Assembly (NCBI RefSeq): GCF_016612865.1
Contig: NZ_JAENZZ010000002.1
Coordinates: 186,001 to 250,000, forward strand
Length of the DNA stretch: 64,000 nucleotides
From: Blastococcus sp. TML/M2B
GTDB taxonomy: Bacteria; Actinomycetota; Actinomycetes; Mycobacteriales; Geodermatophilaceae
Direction of reading: 5' to 3'
In this document: positions 24,953 to 34,069 of the stretch, in pieces
Position numbering within the stretch: the first letter of the stretch is position 1
Layout: each line of letters starts with the position of its first letter
Notes under the pieces: generated by a model
Databases searched by the model: none
Told to the model about the DNA's origin: nothing
The model's input: the letters and a program-made list of their open reading frames with translations, nothing else
Program-made: the position numbers and the translations under genes

Positions 24953-26060
24953 GTGAGCCATGCCACAATCGGCCGTGAGTTGAGTATTCCGGCCAACCCC
25001 CAACACCCCTTCGACGCGCCCGTCCGCGGCACGGGCAGCGTGGCACTTCTGTGTGGGCTGGCCGTGGAGCACGGCCTCCCCCGCCGTGACGTGCTGGCCG
25101 GCGGGGGGATACCGGAAGAAGCCCTCGAGGACCCGGCTGCCGAGATCACCGGCGAGCAGGAGATGCGTGCAATCGCTGCCATCGCCGGCTCGCTGCCCGA
25201 GGACGCAGGCCTGACCGCCGGAGCGCGATACCGGCTGGCGAGCTACGGCATCTGGGGCTTCGCCCTGCTCTCGAGCCGCACCCTCCGCGAGGGGACCGAG
25301 GTCGCGATGCGATTCGTGGACCTCACGTACGCGCTGACGCGCGTCAGCGCCCGGGAGGACGACGGCGAGGTCCGGCTGTTCTTCGACGACCTGGACGTCC
25401 CGGAACACGTCCGGCGCTTCGTCCTGCTCCGCGACAGCTCGGCGGCCCTGCAGCTGTGGCGGGAGACACTGGGGCGCCCTGTCGTGCCGCTGCGCGTGGC
25501 GCTGCGACCTGCCGCAGCCCGCCGATCCGACGCCGTACGAGACCGCGTTCGGAGTGCCGCCGCGGTTCGGCGCCGCACGGTCGGTCCTGGTCTTCGACGC
25601 TGCCCTCCTCGACCAGCCGTTGCCGCAGGCAGCCCCCCTGACCGCCGCACTCTGCGAGGCCCAGTGCCGGGACCTCCTCCAGCGCCGCCACTCACGGCGA
25701 GGGACGAGCGGGCGGGTGCGTGACCTCCTGGTGCACACCGGGGGCCGGATCCTCGGACAGGAGGAGGTCGCCGCGGAGATGCACGTCAGCGTGCGGACCT
25801 TGCGCCGGATGCTCCGCGACGAGGCAACCACGTTCCGCGCGATCGTGGAGCAGACACGTGAACACCTGGCGGAGGAGTTGCTCGTGACCGCCGGTCTGAA
25901 CGTCGAGCAGGTCGCTCGACGCCTCGGCTACACGGATGCCTCCACCTTCGTCCATGCCTTCCGGCGGTGGAAGGGAGTCAGCCCCGGCCGCTGGAGGGAG
26001 GGGGAAACCCGGCCGTCCACGAGCGGTGACACGTCCCGGCCTGCGGCCGGGCCGGAGTGA
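24953..26060 (+). CDS. AraC-family regulator, apparent one-base frameshift in the middle
   Basis: The N-terminal part resembles the arabinose-binding-type domain of OruR/ArgR-like AraC proteins (GLPRRDVLAGGGIPEEALEDP, LASYGIWGFALLSSRTLREG). The C-terminal part has two HTH motifs (EEVAAEMHVSVRTLRRMLRD and VEQVARRLGYTDASTFVHAF). The halves are in different frames. One extra C near 25508 (GCGACCTGCC) breaks LRVALR from LPQPADPTPYETAFGVPPRFG. Total length fits a normal regulator of about 369 residues with one base removed. It diverges from the monooxygenase/esterase pair. Confidence 0.8.
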
Positions 26061-26179
26061 CGGCGGCGCGGGCTGAGCTGCGCATCGAACCCCGGTGTCG
26101 CATCGGAGGGTCGAGAAGCGACGCGCCGGGCCCTCCAGGGCTGCACCGACCCCAGGACTGAGCCTTTCCCTGAGGCCGC

Positions 26180-26512
26180 TCAGTCAGAGGTCTTCGGCGG
26201 CCCTGTGCGGTCCCGCTCCGGCCGAACAGCCCGTGGCGGACAGCCGGCCCGCATCCAGGACTCCAGCTCGGCGAACCCCCGCGCCGCCTCCAGCGCGATC
26301 ATGACCTGTCGGCGACACGGCCCCTGCCAGGTCGGGGGCCCGGCCGCCAGCCAGTTGGTCAGTACCGCCGGACGCCCTGCCCACGACGTGCCCATGGCCA
26401 GGCCGCCAGTCATGAGGCACCACAGCAGGAACCGCGCCACGGCCCGAAGCCACATCGCAGCGGCCTGGAGATACAGGGTGCCTCTGAGATAGCAGTCCAC
26501 CGCGCACCCCAC
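26180..26512 (-). CDS. Small putative membrane protein, unknown
   Basis: About 110 residues from GTG 26512. A hydrophobic stretch (MWLRAVARFLLWCLMTGGLAM) is followed by VMIALEAARGFAELESWMRAG. The latter resembles VRGIAALESWLAQA in the small protein at 29044, so the two may be distant paralogues that flank the DHA2/MarR pair. No family is recognised and the start is uncertain. Confidence 0.45.
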   Translation of the reverse strand: MGCAVDCYLRGTLYLQAAAMWLRAVARFLLWCLMTGGLAMGTSWAGRPAVLTNWLAAGPPTWQGPCRRQVMIALEAARGFAELESWMRAGCPPRAVRPERDRTGPPKTSD

Positions 26513-26741
26513 TCCGTAGGGGTCCAGCGCCGTCAGGGGGTGAGACAGCACCGCCGGTCGGCGCTTCTCCCGGCGTTGCACGCAGCAACCATCGTCGCCC
26601 CGTGGCGCCGCAATAGGAAGGGTTTCGGCCCCCGCTGTCCCACGCGACCGGGTGGGGTTGCGACCCGAATGACCCCTCGGGCCTCCGCGTTTCGGAGGTC
26701 GGCGGAGGCGGTCGTGTCGCGGCCGCCGCGGGCGTACAACG

Positions 26742-28451
26742 CTACGGCCGGGCCTTCGGTGGTTGCGTGCCTGCCGTGCCGTGAGTGTCGGAATGAGGAG
26801 GGCGAGCGACGTCGTCGGTTCCGCGCCGGAGATCGGAGTCCGGAACGACCGCCGTCTCGAAGGCCTCGGCGAGGTCTTCACCGCTTGTCTGCTCCTGCGG
26901 GTGACGGCGCAGCGGGGTCTCCCGCAGGAACAGCAGAACGAGAAAACCGACCAAGGCGAACGGGACGGCGGCGAGGAAGGTGGTCTGCAGCGCATCGGCG
27001 AAGCCTGTGATGACCGCGGTGTACACCGGCTCGGGCAGCGCGCCGATCTCTTCAGGGCTGCCGAGCGTCGGAGCCCCTCCCCCGAGCCTGTCGGCCGGGA
27101 CGCCGGCCTCGGCGAGCCGGGACGGGATGGTGTCGGCGAGGCGATGCGTGAGCAGGGCGCCGAACACGGCCACCCCCAGCGCGCCACCGAGCGAGCGGAA
27201 GAACGTGGCACCAGAGGTCGCGACGCCGAGATCTTTCCGCTCCACGGCGTTCTGGGTGGCAAGAACGAGGACCTGCATGACCAGCCCGATCCCGGCACCG
27301 GTGACGAACATGTACCCCCCGGCCACGACCAGCGAGGTGTCGGCGGCCAGCCGGCTCATGAGTCCCAGCCCGGCGGCGGCCAGCAGCAGGCCGACGACCG
27401 GGAACATCTTGTACCGGCCGGTGGCGGTGATGGCTCGCCCGGACCCGATCGAGGCGCCGAGCAGGCCCACCATCAAGGGGAGCGTGAGCAGCCCGGAGGC
27501 GGTCGGCGACTGCCCCTTGACGATCTGCAGATACTGCGGCAGGAAGACGATCGCCCCGAACATGGCGACGCCGACGACGAAGCCCGCCAGACTTGTGATG
27601 ACGAACGTGTGGTTCGCGAACAGGTGCGGCGGCATGATCGGCTCGCGAGCGCGACGCTCCTGCCACACGGCGAGGGCCAGCAGGACGGCCGCCGCGGCGG
27701 CGAGCGCGTAGGTCCACGCGGAGTTCCAGGCGAACTCCTTGCCGCCCAGCGACAGCACCAGCAGCAGAGCGCTGACCGAGCCCACGATGAAGAACGCGCC
27801 CAGCCAGTCGATCGAGCGCTTGCTGCGCGGGAACGGCAGTCGCAGCACCCGCTCGGTGACCAGCAGGGCGGCCACGCCGATCGGGATGCCTACCCAGAAG
27901 GTCCATCGCCAGGACAGGTGCTCGACGAGGAACCCGCCGAGCAAGGGCCCCGCAACGGTGGCAATGCCGAACACCGATCCGATGTAGCCCTGGTAGCGAC
28001 CACGCTCCCGCGGACTGACGATGTCGCCGAGGATCGCCTGCGACAACGCCATCAGCCCACCGGCGCCGATGCCCTGGACCGCGCGGAATGCAATCAACTG
28101 GGCCATGTCCTGGGCGAAGCCACAGGCGAGAGAGGCGAGCAGGAAGATCCCGATGGCGGACTGGAACATGATCTTCCGCCCGTAGAGGTCGGACAACTTG
28201 CCCCAGATCGGCGTGGATGCAGTCGAAGTCAGCAGCGTCGCCGACACCACCCAGGCGAGCTGTTCCTGCCCACCGAGCTCCCCCACGATGGTCGGCAACG
28301 CCGTCGCCACGATCGTCTGCGACAGCGCCGCGACGAGCATGCCCAGCATGAGGCCGACCAGCACTGTCACGATCTGCCGGTGCCCCAGCGGCGGCAGACC
28401 CTCGCCGCCGGCGGAGTCCGGAGGCGGGTTACGGGGAGCAGGAGAACTCAC
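26742..28451 (-). CDS. DHA2-type MFS drug exporter (EmrB/QacA family)
   Basis: 569 residues with 14 predicted membrane helices. Conserved are ALSQTIVATALPTIVGELGG (helix 1, motif D1), WGKLSDLYGRKIMFQ (motif A), and GPLLGGFLVEHLSWRWTFWVGIPIG (motif C). It exports hydrophobic compounds against protons. The GTG start overlaps the MarR stop (GTGA), so regulator and pump form one operon and are presumably autoregulated. Confidence 0.93.
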   Translation of the reverse strand: MSSPAPRNPPPDSAGGEGLPPLGHRQIVTVLVGLMLGMLVAALSQTIVATALPTIVGELGGQEQLAWVVSATLLTSTASTPIWGKLSDLYGRKIMFQSAIGIFLLASLACGFAQDMAQLIAFRAVQGIGAGGLMALSQAILGDIVSPRERGRYQGYIGSVFGIATVAGPLLGGFLVEHLSWRWTFWVGIPIGVAALLVTERVLRLPFPRSKRSIDWLGAFFIVGSVSALLLVLSLGGKEFAWNSAWTYALAAAAAVLLALAVWQERRAREPIMPPHLFANHTFVITSLAGFVVGVAMFGAIVFLPQYLQIVKGQSPTASGLLTLPLMVGLLGASIGSGRAITATGRYKMFPVVGLLLAAAGLGLMSRLAADTSLVVAGGYMFVTGAGIGLVMQVLVLATQNAVERKDLGVATSGATFFRSLGGALGVAVFGALLTHRLADTIPSRLAEAGVPADRLGGGAPTLGSPEEIGALPEPVYTAVITGFADALQTTFLAAVPFALVGFLVLLFLRETPLRRHPQEQTSGEDLAEAFETAVVPDSDLRRGTDDVARPPHSDTHGTAGTQPPKARP

Positions 28452-28969
28452 GCGCGCACGACCTCTTCCGCACGAGTCGTGTCGGCAGGCTGTCCGCCAG
28501 GCGCTGCGTCGCTGGCCAGGCCGTCGAGATCCGCGTTCAACCGTTCCAGCAGCGCCGCGAACATGTCCTGTTCGTCGGTCGGCCAGGAGCCGACCAGCTC
28601 GCGGACGGCATTCCGGCGGAGCTGGCGTGTCTCCGCGACTGCACTCTGCCCGGCGGACGTCAGTCGCAGCCGGCAGGCCCGTCCGTCGTCCGGATCCGCC
28701 TCCCGCGTGGTAAGCCCGGCCTGCTGCAGGGCGGCCACGTGCCGGCTCACCGTCGAGGCGTCGAGGTGCAGGCGGGCCGCCAACGCCCCGTTGCGCATGG
28801 GTCCCGCGTCGTTCAGGAGGCCGAGGATCGTGTACGCGCTCCGGTCCAGCAGCTGTACGGGCCCATCGGTATGAAGCCGGACGCGCTGTGCTCGGTGGAC
28901 GAGGTGGGTCAGCGCCTGTTCAATGCGCTCCAGCGACTCGAGGGCAACCCCACCCTGATCCGGTTGCAT
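28448..28969 (-). CDS. MarR-family regulator
   Basis: 173 residues with a winged helix: MRNGALAARLHLDASTVSRHVAALQQAGLTTREADPDDGRACRLRL contains the recognition helix and the DxR wing. It probably represses its own operon with the DHA2 exporter until a phenolic or drug ligand binds. ATG 28969. Confidence 0.92.
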   Translation of the reverse strand: MQPDQGGVALESLERIEQALTHLVHRAQRVRLHTDGPVQLLDRSAYTILGLLNDAGPMRNGALAARLHLDASTVSRHVAALQQAGLTTREADPDDGRACRLRLTSAGQSAVAETRQLRRNAVRELVGSWPTDEQDMFAALLERLNADLDGLASDAAPGGQPADTTRAEEVVRA

Positions 28970-29043
28970 GTCCCAACCATACTCGGCTGCTGTACGGCGT
29001 CCAGCCGCACAGAGCTGGTCCGCCGCAGCCTCCCCGGCCGCGA

Positions 29044-29364
29044 TCAGGCATCGTCGTCGCCCACCGATCCCGGTGACGCCTGGGCGAGCCAGGACTCCAA
29101 GGCAGCAATACCCCGCACCGCCTCACGGTGCACGACCTGATCGTCGACTCCCGATGGAGGCAAGCTGTCGACGAGCTCGGTCGGCCCGAGGCGACGGCCG
29201 AGCAGGTGTCCGGCGGCGGCGTAGATGCCGTAGCAGGACAAGGCCGCGGCCCCCAGACATGATGCGGCTGCCGCCGTCCAGGTGAAGACGGACAGGGTCT
29301 CCTCCAGCAGACGCCAGAGCGCTGCATCCAGCGCTTGCCAGGCCGAGAACGAGACACCGTCCAT
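29044..29364 (-). CDS. Small putative membrane protein, unknown
   Basis: 106 residues from ATG 29364. One or two hydrophobic helices (FTWTAAAASCLGAAALSCYGIYAAAG) are followed by a soluble tail with VRGIAALESWLAQA, similar to the protein at 26180. It lies upstream of, and in the same direction as, the MarR/DHA2 operon, 74 bp away, so it may be the operon's first gene. No recognised family. Confidence 0.5.
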   Translation of the reverse strand: MDGVSFSAWQALDAALWRLLEETLSVFTWTAAAASCLGAAALSCYGIYAAAGHLLGRRLGPTELVDSLPPSGVDDQVVHREAVRGIAALESWLAQASPGSVGDDDA

Positions 29365-29588
29365 GTCGCCGCCGATCAACCGGTGGCGCCGCGGTCCCCG
29401 GGGGCCACGGCGCCCGTACGGAAGAAGGGGATCCTAGTCGCCCGAGGGGGTCATACCGACCTTTGTCAGTCCTGACTCCTGGAAGGCGCGGTGGTTCGCC
29501 ACCCGTCACATCTCACGGCATGGAGTGCGGACACGAGGCGGGCGGACTCAGCGGGTGACCCCGCACGTGGGCTGTTCCGCGGTCCGGC

Positions 29589-30224
29589 TCACCCGACGGA
29601 GAGCATGGCTCCCCGGCGACGGACTGCCTTGCGGTAGCCGGCGAGCATCTGCGCGGTGATCTCGGTGAGCTCTTCGCGGAGCCAGTCCTCGGTGACGTCG
29701 GCCGGCGCGGCGAGCAAGGCCCCGGTGAGCGCCTGCAGCGTCGCGCCTCCCCACACCGCGCCCAGATCATCTGCCCCGTCCCCCAGGAGCATCGACTCCA
29801 CCTTGCCCCGGAGCCGCGTCGTGAGTTCCAGGACGGCAGGTCTGGACATGGCGGCGGCGTCGCGGACGAGGTACCCGGCCAGCCGACGGTGCCGCAGCAG
29901 GTAGTCGACGTAGCCGGCCACCTCGATACCCCGGCTCCGGTGCCGGCTCTCCCTCGAGCTGTTGGCCTCGACCAGTCGGATCAACTCGTCCAGTGCCGGC
30001 CTGACCAGTGCGAGGAGCAATTCGTCCTTGGTCCGGAAGTGGTAGTACACGGCCGCCTTCGTCACGCCGAGCCGATCCGCGATCTCCTGCAACGAGGTGC
30101 CGTCGAACCCCTGGGCGGCGAACAGGTCGAGGGCGGCCTCCAGCACGCGCTGCGCCCCAGGAGTGCGGGGAGCCGATGTCGGGCTACCTGCTGCCGACGT
30201 CGCGAGCTGCGGGCTGGTCACCAC
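29589..30224 (-). CDS. TetR-family regulator
   Basis: 211 residues. The HTH FDGTSLQEIADRLGVTKAAVYYHFRTKDELL is at about residues 40-70, with a C-terminal ligand domain ending MLAGYRKAVRRRG. It originally stood divergently next to the MMPL gene at 31361; an IS982-family element now separates them. Start GTG 30224 (a second GTG follows directly). Confidence 0.92.
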   Translation of the reverse strand: MVTSPQLATSAAGSPTSAPRTPGAQRVLEAALDLFAAQGFDGTSLQEIADRLGVTKAAVYYHFRTKDELLLALVRPALDELIRLVEANSSRESRHRSRGIEVAGYVDYLLRHRRLAGYLVRDAAAMSRPAVLELTTRLRGKVESMLLGDGADDLGAVWGGATLQALTGALLAAPADVTEDWLREELTEITAQMLAGYRKAVRRRGAMLSVG

Positions 30225-30266
30225 GTCAGGGTAGCCATCAGCCCGTGTGCCCCACGGCCCACGGCG

Positions 30267-30285
30267 CTACTAGCCGCATGGCTAG
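30267..30285. promoter_or_regulatory. Left part of an IS-split operator palindrome
   Basis: CTACTAGCC-GCAT-GGCTAG ends at the IS border. The flanking sequence on the far side of the IS (31283-31289, CTAGTAG) completes CTACTAGCC-GCAT-GGCTAGTAG, a perfect 9-4-9 palindrome, if the 4-base CTAG is the duplicated target. It is the likely operator of the TetR gene at 29589. Confidence 0.6.
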
Positions 30286-31282
30286 ATGAGTGAGTCCGTT
30301 TGATCGTCAGCTGTCGTAGGCGATCAGGGAGCGCTTGATCGGGGCTCCGATCTGCCAGTTGTGCCAGATGGCGGTGGCCAGGGCGAGCAGGCGGGCGGCG
30401 ACGCGGGCGTAGACCCCGGCCAGGGTGCGCCCGCCGTGGTCTTCGAGGCTGAGCTGGCCTTTGAGGGTGTCGAAGACCGCCTCGATCCACTGCCGGCAGC
30501 GGGCTAGCTTGCCGTGCCGGGCCGGCTCGTCCTTGCGGTCGGGACGGATGAGGTGGGCGCCGAGTTCGTCATGGACGAAGGCCTCGAACTCCCGTCCGGC
30601 GAAGCCCTTGTCTCCGAGGATGACCTGTCCGGCACGGATGAGGTGGTGTTGGTGTTCCAGCAGGGCCTGGGTGACTTCGCGTTCGCCGATCTTGGGGTCG
30701 GCCAGGCCCCAGATGATGGGCATGCCCTCCGCGGTGCAGATCAGGTACAGCCGGAACCCCCAGAAGAAGCGGGAGTGGCTGGCGCAGAAGCCGTAGCCGG
30801 CATGTCCGGCCAGGTCCGAGCGCTTGACCGTCTCCCGGGAGGCCGCGCACGGCAGCGGGGTGGAGTCCACCAGCCGCAGCAGGTCGTGCCAGGAGTCGGT
30901 GTCGCGGGCCAGTTCGGTGATCACCGACGCGATCAGCGGTCCGGCCGCGCGCAGCCGTTTGCCGTATCCGGACTGCCCCGGCAGGTGCGGGAACATGCCG
31001 GTCAGATGCGTGCAGGCATACCGGATCCAGCGCCGCTCGCTGGCCACGCCCAGCAGTTGCTGGGCCACGACCAGGCACAGCAACTCGGCATCGGTCAGTG
31101 CCGGCTTGCGGCCGCGCCGGTGTGCCCGCGAGCAGCCCAGCCGGGGCAAGACGCGGTCATCGAGTTCTACGTAGAGTGCCGTCAGGAGGGTGTTGAGTTC
31201 GTTGCTCACAACCTCGGTCTTGGCACCCTCCGCTCCTCAATCGGTGGACCGACACGCGCCCCGGCCAATCGGACTCACTCAT
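30286..31282 (-). mobile_element. IS982-family insertion sequence, complete
   Basis: About 997 bp with terminal inverted repeats ATGAGTGAGTCCG at both ends (13 of 13 matching, partial match for 4 more). It is flanked by CTAG on both sides (30282-30285 and 31283-31286). A single intact transposase gene fills it. CTAG is itself palindromic, so the exact border and target duplication length are ambiguous by a few bases. Confidence 0.85.
30307..31209 (-). CDS. IS982-family transposase
   Basis: A 300-residue DDE transposase. RKPALTDAELLCLVVAQQLLG, LLRLVDSTPLPC (first Asp), KRSDLAGHAGYGFCASHSRFFWGFRL, QVILGDKGFAG (second Asp) and CRQWIEAVFDTLKGQLSLEDHGG (Glu region) follow the IS982 pattern. It is uninterrupted, so the element may still move. 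GTG start 31209. Confidence 0.92.
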   Translation of the reverse strand: MSNELNTLLTALYVELDDRVLPRLGCSRAHRRGRKPALTDAELLCLVVAQQLLGVASERRWIRYACTHLTGMFPHLPGQSGYGKRLRAAGPLIASVITELARDTDSWHDLLRLVDSTPLPCAASRETVKRSDLAGHAGYGFCASHSRFFWGFRLYLICTAEGMPIIWGLADPKIGEREVTQALLEHQHHLIRAGQVILGDKGFAGREFEAFVHDELGAHLIRPDRKDEPARHGKLARCRQWIEAVFDTLKGQLSLEDHGGRTLAGVYARVAARLLALATAIWHNWQIGAPIKRSLIAYDS

Positions 31283-31292
31283 CTAGTAGCCT

Positions 31293-31308
31293 CTAGCCGA
31301 TTAGCTAG
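31293..31308. promoter_or_regulatory. Inverted repeat CTAGC-CGATTA-GCTAG before the MMPL gene
   Basis: A 5-6-5 perfect repeat, 53 bp upstream of the MMPL start. It shares the CTAGCC core with the IS-split palindrome, so it may be a second site for the same TetR protein that survived the insertion. Confidence 0.45.
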
Positions 31309-31360
31309 TCACCGATGCCGGTCCCCCTCACCGCCCCCCCTGACCTCCGGAGCACCACAC

Positions 31361-33559
31361 GTGGCCGTCTTCCTCCACCGTCTCGGACGCTGGGCCTTCC
31401 ACCGTCGCAAGACAGTCCTCATGGCCTGGGTGCTCGCCCTGGTCGCGCTCGGCAGCCTGGCCGGCGCTGTCGGAAAGGATGCCGACGCTCAGCTCTCCAT
31501 CCCCGGCGTCGAGTCGGTCACCGCGTTGGAGACGCTGCAGGAGCGCTTCCCCGACGGCGCGGCGGGTGGCGCCACCGCCCGCATCGTCTTCCGCGCTCCC
31601 GAAGGTCGGACGGTGAGCGATCCGGAGATCGGCGCCGCCATCCAGGAGACGCTCGCCGCCGCGGCGGAGGCGAAGCAGGTGACCGAGGTCAGCGACCCCT
31701 TCCAGGACCGCGGCGTCTCGGCGGACCAGACCACCGCCTACGCCACGGTCGTCTACGAGGTGCAGCCCAACAACATCACCGACGAGGCGCGAGCCGACCT
31801 TCTCGACGTGGGAGAGGGCGCCCGGGGCGCCGGGCTCCAGGTGGAGTTCGGCGGCGAGGCCACCCAGGCCGCACCCGAGCAGGGCATCGCCGAGGCGGCC
31901 GGGGTCGTCGTCGCCCTCGTCGTCCTCGCGATCACCTTCGGCACGCTGCTCGCCGCGGGCCTGCCGCTCCTGACCGCCCTGATCGGCGTGGCCACCGGCA
32001 TGGCCGCGGTCCAAGCCCTCTCGGCCGTCGTCGACTTGGACAGCGCCACACCGACCCTCGGTCTGATGATCGGGCTTGCGGTCGGGATCGACTACGCGCT
32101 CTTCATCATCATCCGGCACAAGGAGCTGCTGGCGACGGGCACGCCGGCCCGCGAGGCGGCGGGGCGAGCGGTCGGCACCGCCGGCAGTGCGGTCGTCTTC
32201 GCCGGGCTGACCGTCATGATCGCCCTGGCCGGGCTGGCCGTCATCGGCATCCCGTTCCTGACCACGATGGGTCTCGTGGCGGCCGGCATGGCCGGCGTGG
32301 CGGTCCTGGTCGCGCTGACCCTGGTGCCGGCCATGCTGGGCTTCGCCGGCGATCGGTTCAGCCGCTGGCCGGTGCCTGGTCTGCGGCGCCGTCAGGCAGC
32401 ACTGGCCACGACGGAGTCCTGGGGCACGCGGTGGGCGCGCTTCGTCACCCGCCGACCGGTACCCGTCGTCCTCGCTGCCGTCATCGGCCTCGGGGTCATC
32501 GCCTTGCCGGCCCTGGACCTGCGGTTGGGGCTGCCCACCGACGGGGACCTGTCGGAGGAGGCCACTCAGCGGCAGGCCTACGACCTGCTGGCCGAGGGCT
32601 TCGGGCCCGGCTTCAACGGTCCGCTCACCGTGGTCGTGGACGCTACGGACGCCGAGGCGCCGGACACTGCCTTCGTCGCCACTGCTGAGGCGATCGCCGC
32701 GCTCGACGGCGTGGCGACCACGGCACCGCCGCGGCCGAACCCGGCCGGCGATACGGCAACCATCACTGTCATCCCGAGCGAGGGGCCGTCCGCGGCCGCG
32801 ACCGAGGATCTGGTCGGCGACATCCGCGACCTCCGTCCCGGCCTGAGGGAGCAGACCGGCTCCGAGCTCGCCGTCACGGGCAACACCGCGCTCGGCATCG
32901 ACATCTCCGAGAAGCTGGCCGATGCACTCCCGCTGTTCCTCGCGGTGGTCGTCGGCCTGGCGATGCTGCTGCTGATGGTGGCATTCCGCTCCATCCTGGT
33001 GCCGCTCAAGGCAACGCTCGGCTTCCTCCTGAGCGTTGCGGCCACCTTCGGTGCCCTCGTCGCCGTGTTCCAGTGGGGCTGGCTGGCCGAACTGCTCGGC
33101 GTCGCCTCGACAGGGCCGATCGTGAGCTTCCTGCCCATCCTGCTCATCGGACTGCTGTTCGGCCTGGCGATGGACTACGAGGTGTTCCTGGTCAGCCGGA
33201 TGAGGGAGGAGCACGTGCACGGCGCCGAGCCGCGTGAGGCCGTCATCGGCGGCTTCCGTCACGGCGCGCGGGTCGTGACGGCCGCAGCCTTGATCATGGC
33301 GTCGGTGTTCGCGGGATTCGTCCTCGGCCCGGACGCCACCATCAAGAGCATCGGGTTCGCCCTCGCCTTCGGCGTCCTCGTCGACGCCTTCGTCGTCCGG
33401 ATGGCGCTCGTCCCTGCGGTCATGACACTGCTGGGTCGCAGCGCCTGGTATCTGCCCCGTTGGCTGGACCGCGGGCTGCCGAACGTGGACATCGAAGGCT
33501 CGACCCTGGAACGCCACACCCCGGCGCCTGACCGCGAGCTCGCCGACGCCCGTCGCTGA
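31361..33559 (+). CDS. MMPL-family RND transporter (second copy)
   Basis: A 732-residue exporter with the same plan as the one at 7707: a first helix (RRKTVLMAWVLALVALGSLAG), GLAVGIDYALFIIIRHKE in half one, and FGLAMDYEVFLVSRMREEHVHGA in half two. The GTG start at 31361 is favoured; longer reading upstream runs into the IS. Its own promoter region is now partly formed by the IS end, so expression may be altered. Function is probably lipid or drug export. Confidence 0.9.
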   Translation: MAVFLHRLGRWAFHRRKTVLMAWVLALVALGSLAGAVGKDADAQLSIPGVESVTALETLQERFPDGAAGGATARIVFRAPEGRTVSDPEIGAAIQETLAAAAEAKQVTEVSDPFQDRGVSADQTTAYATVVYEVQPNNITDEARADLLDVGEGARGAGLQVEFGGEATQAAPEQGIAEAAGVVVALVVLAITFGTLLAAGLPLLTALIGVATGMAAVQALSAVVDLDSATPTLGLMIGLAVGIDYALFIIIRHKELLATGTPAREAAGRAVGTAGSAVVFAGLTVMIALAGLAVIGIPFLTTMGLVAAGMAGVAVLVALTLVPAMLGFAGDRFSRWPVPGLRRRQAALATTESWGTRWARFVTRRPVPVVLAAVIGLGVIALPALDLRLGLPTDGDLSEEATQRQAYDLLAEGFGPGFNGPLTVVVDATDAEAPDTAFVATAEAIAALDGVATTAPPRPNPAGDTATITVIPSEGPSAAATEDLVGDIRDLRPGLREQTGSELAVTGNTALGIDISEKLADALPLFLAVVVGLAMLLLMVAFRSILVPLKATLGFLLSVAATFGALVAVFQWGWLAELLGVASTGPIVSFLPILLIGLLFGLAMDYEVFLVSRMREEHVHGAEPREAVIGGFRHGARVVTAAALIMASVFAGFVLGPDATIKSIGFALAFGVLVDAFVVRMALVPAVMTLLGRSAWYLPRWLDRGLPNVDIEGSTLERHTPAPDRELADARR

Positions 33560-34069
33560 GCTCACTGAGCGACAGCTGGGAGGGCCGCTTCCGGAGATGG
33601 AGGAGCAGCCCTCCCAGCGTCGCCATACCGCGTTTCGCTCCACCAGCCGGTCCAGCAGGGGCCACGAGTCGGGGAAGGAGTTCCGGGAGGCCACCGACGC
33701 CTCACGCTCATCCCGTTGGCCGAACTGCCGTCGGTTCGGCGTACGGACCGGCCCGGTGAGCGTCGCCCGTGATCGTTGCCGCCCCGGTACGCCGTCCATT
33801 CGGCAATGAGGGACGCAGAAGGGACATGGGACCTTCGCAAGATCGGTGCGGCGTCAGCACCCACACCTTCGCTCGGAGGTCTCCCCATTGGTCCAGCCCC
33901 CGACGCCGTCAACAACCCTCATGGGCACTACAACCAGTCCCCGACCTCGCCGACGGGGACCCGGTAGAGGGTGGACGGAGGCGGAGTCCGACGATCGGCC
34001 AGGGGCACCGGACACCTCGCCCCGGCAGCACTGCTCCGGGTGGTGCGCCGCTGAGAGCGGCGGCCGATC
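33560..34069. other. Intergenic gap without a credible gene
   Basis: 510 bp between the convergent MMPL and alpha/beta hydrolase genes. It holds a strong hairpin at 33575-33618. Short ORFs here have no recognisable protein features. Confidence 0.5.
33575..33618. terminator. Hairpin terminator after the MMPL gene
   Basis: A perfect 10-bp stem GCTGGGAGGG/CCCTCCCAGC with a 24-base loop, starting 16 bp after the MMPL stop. Confidence 0.65.

Noticed and set aside
31328..33799. An 823-codon minus-strand frame opposite the second MMPL gene
   Set aside because: Antisense shadow: low-complexity Arg/Asp/His/Gly composition with no domain.
33562..33915. A 117-codon minus-strand ORF after the second MMPL gene
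   Set aside because: No domain, no ribosome site, composition unlike real genes; it overlaps a strong hairpin.
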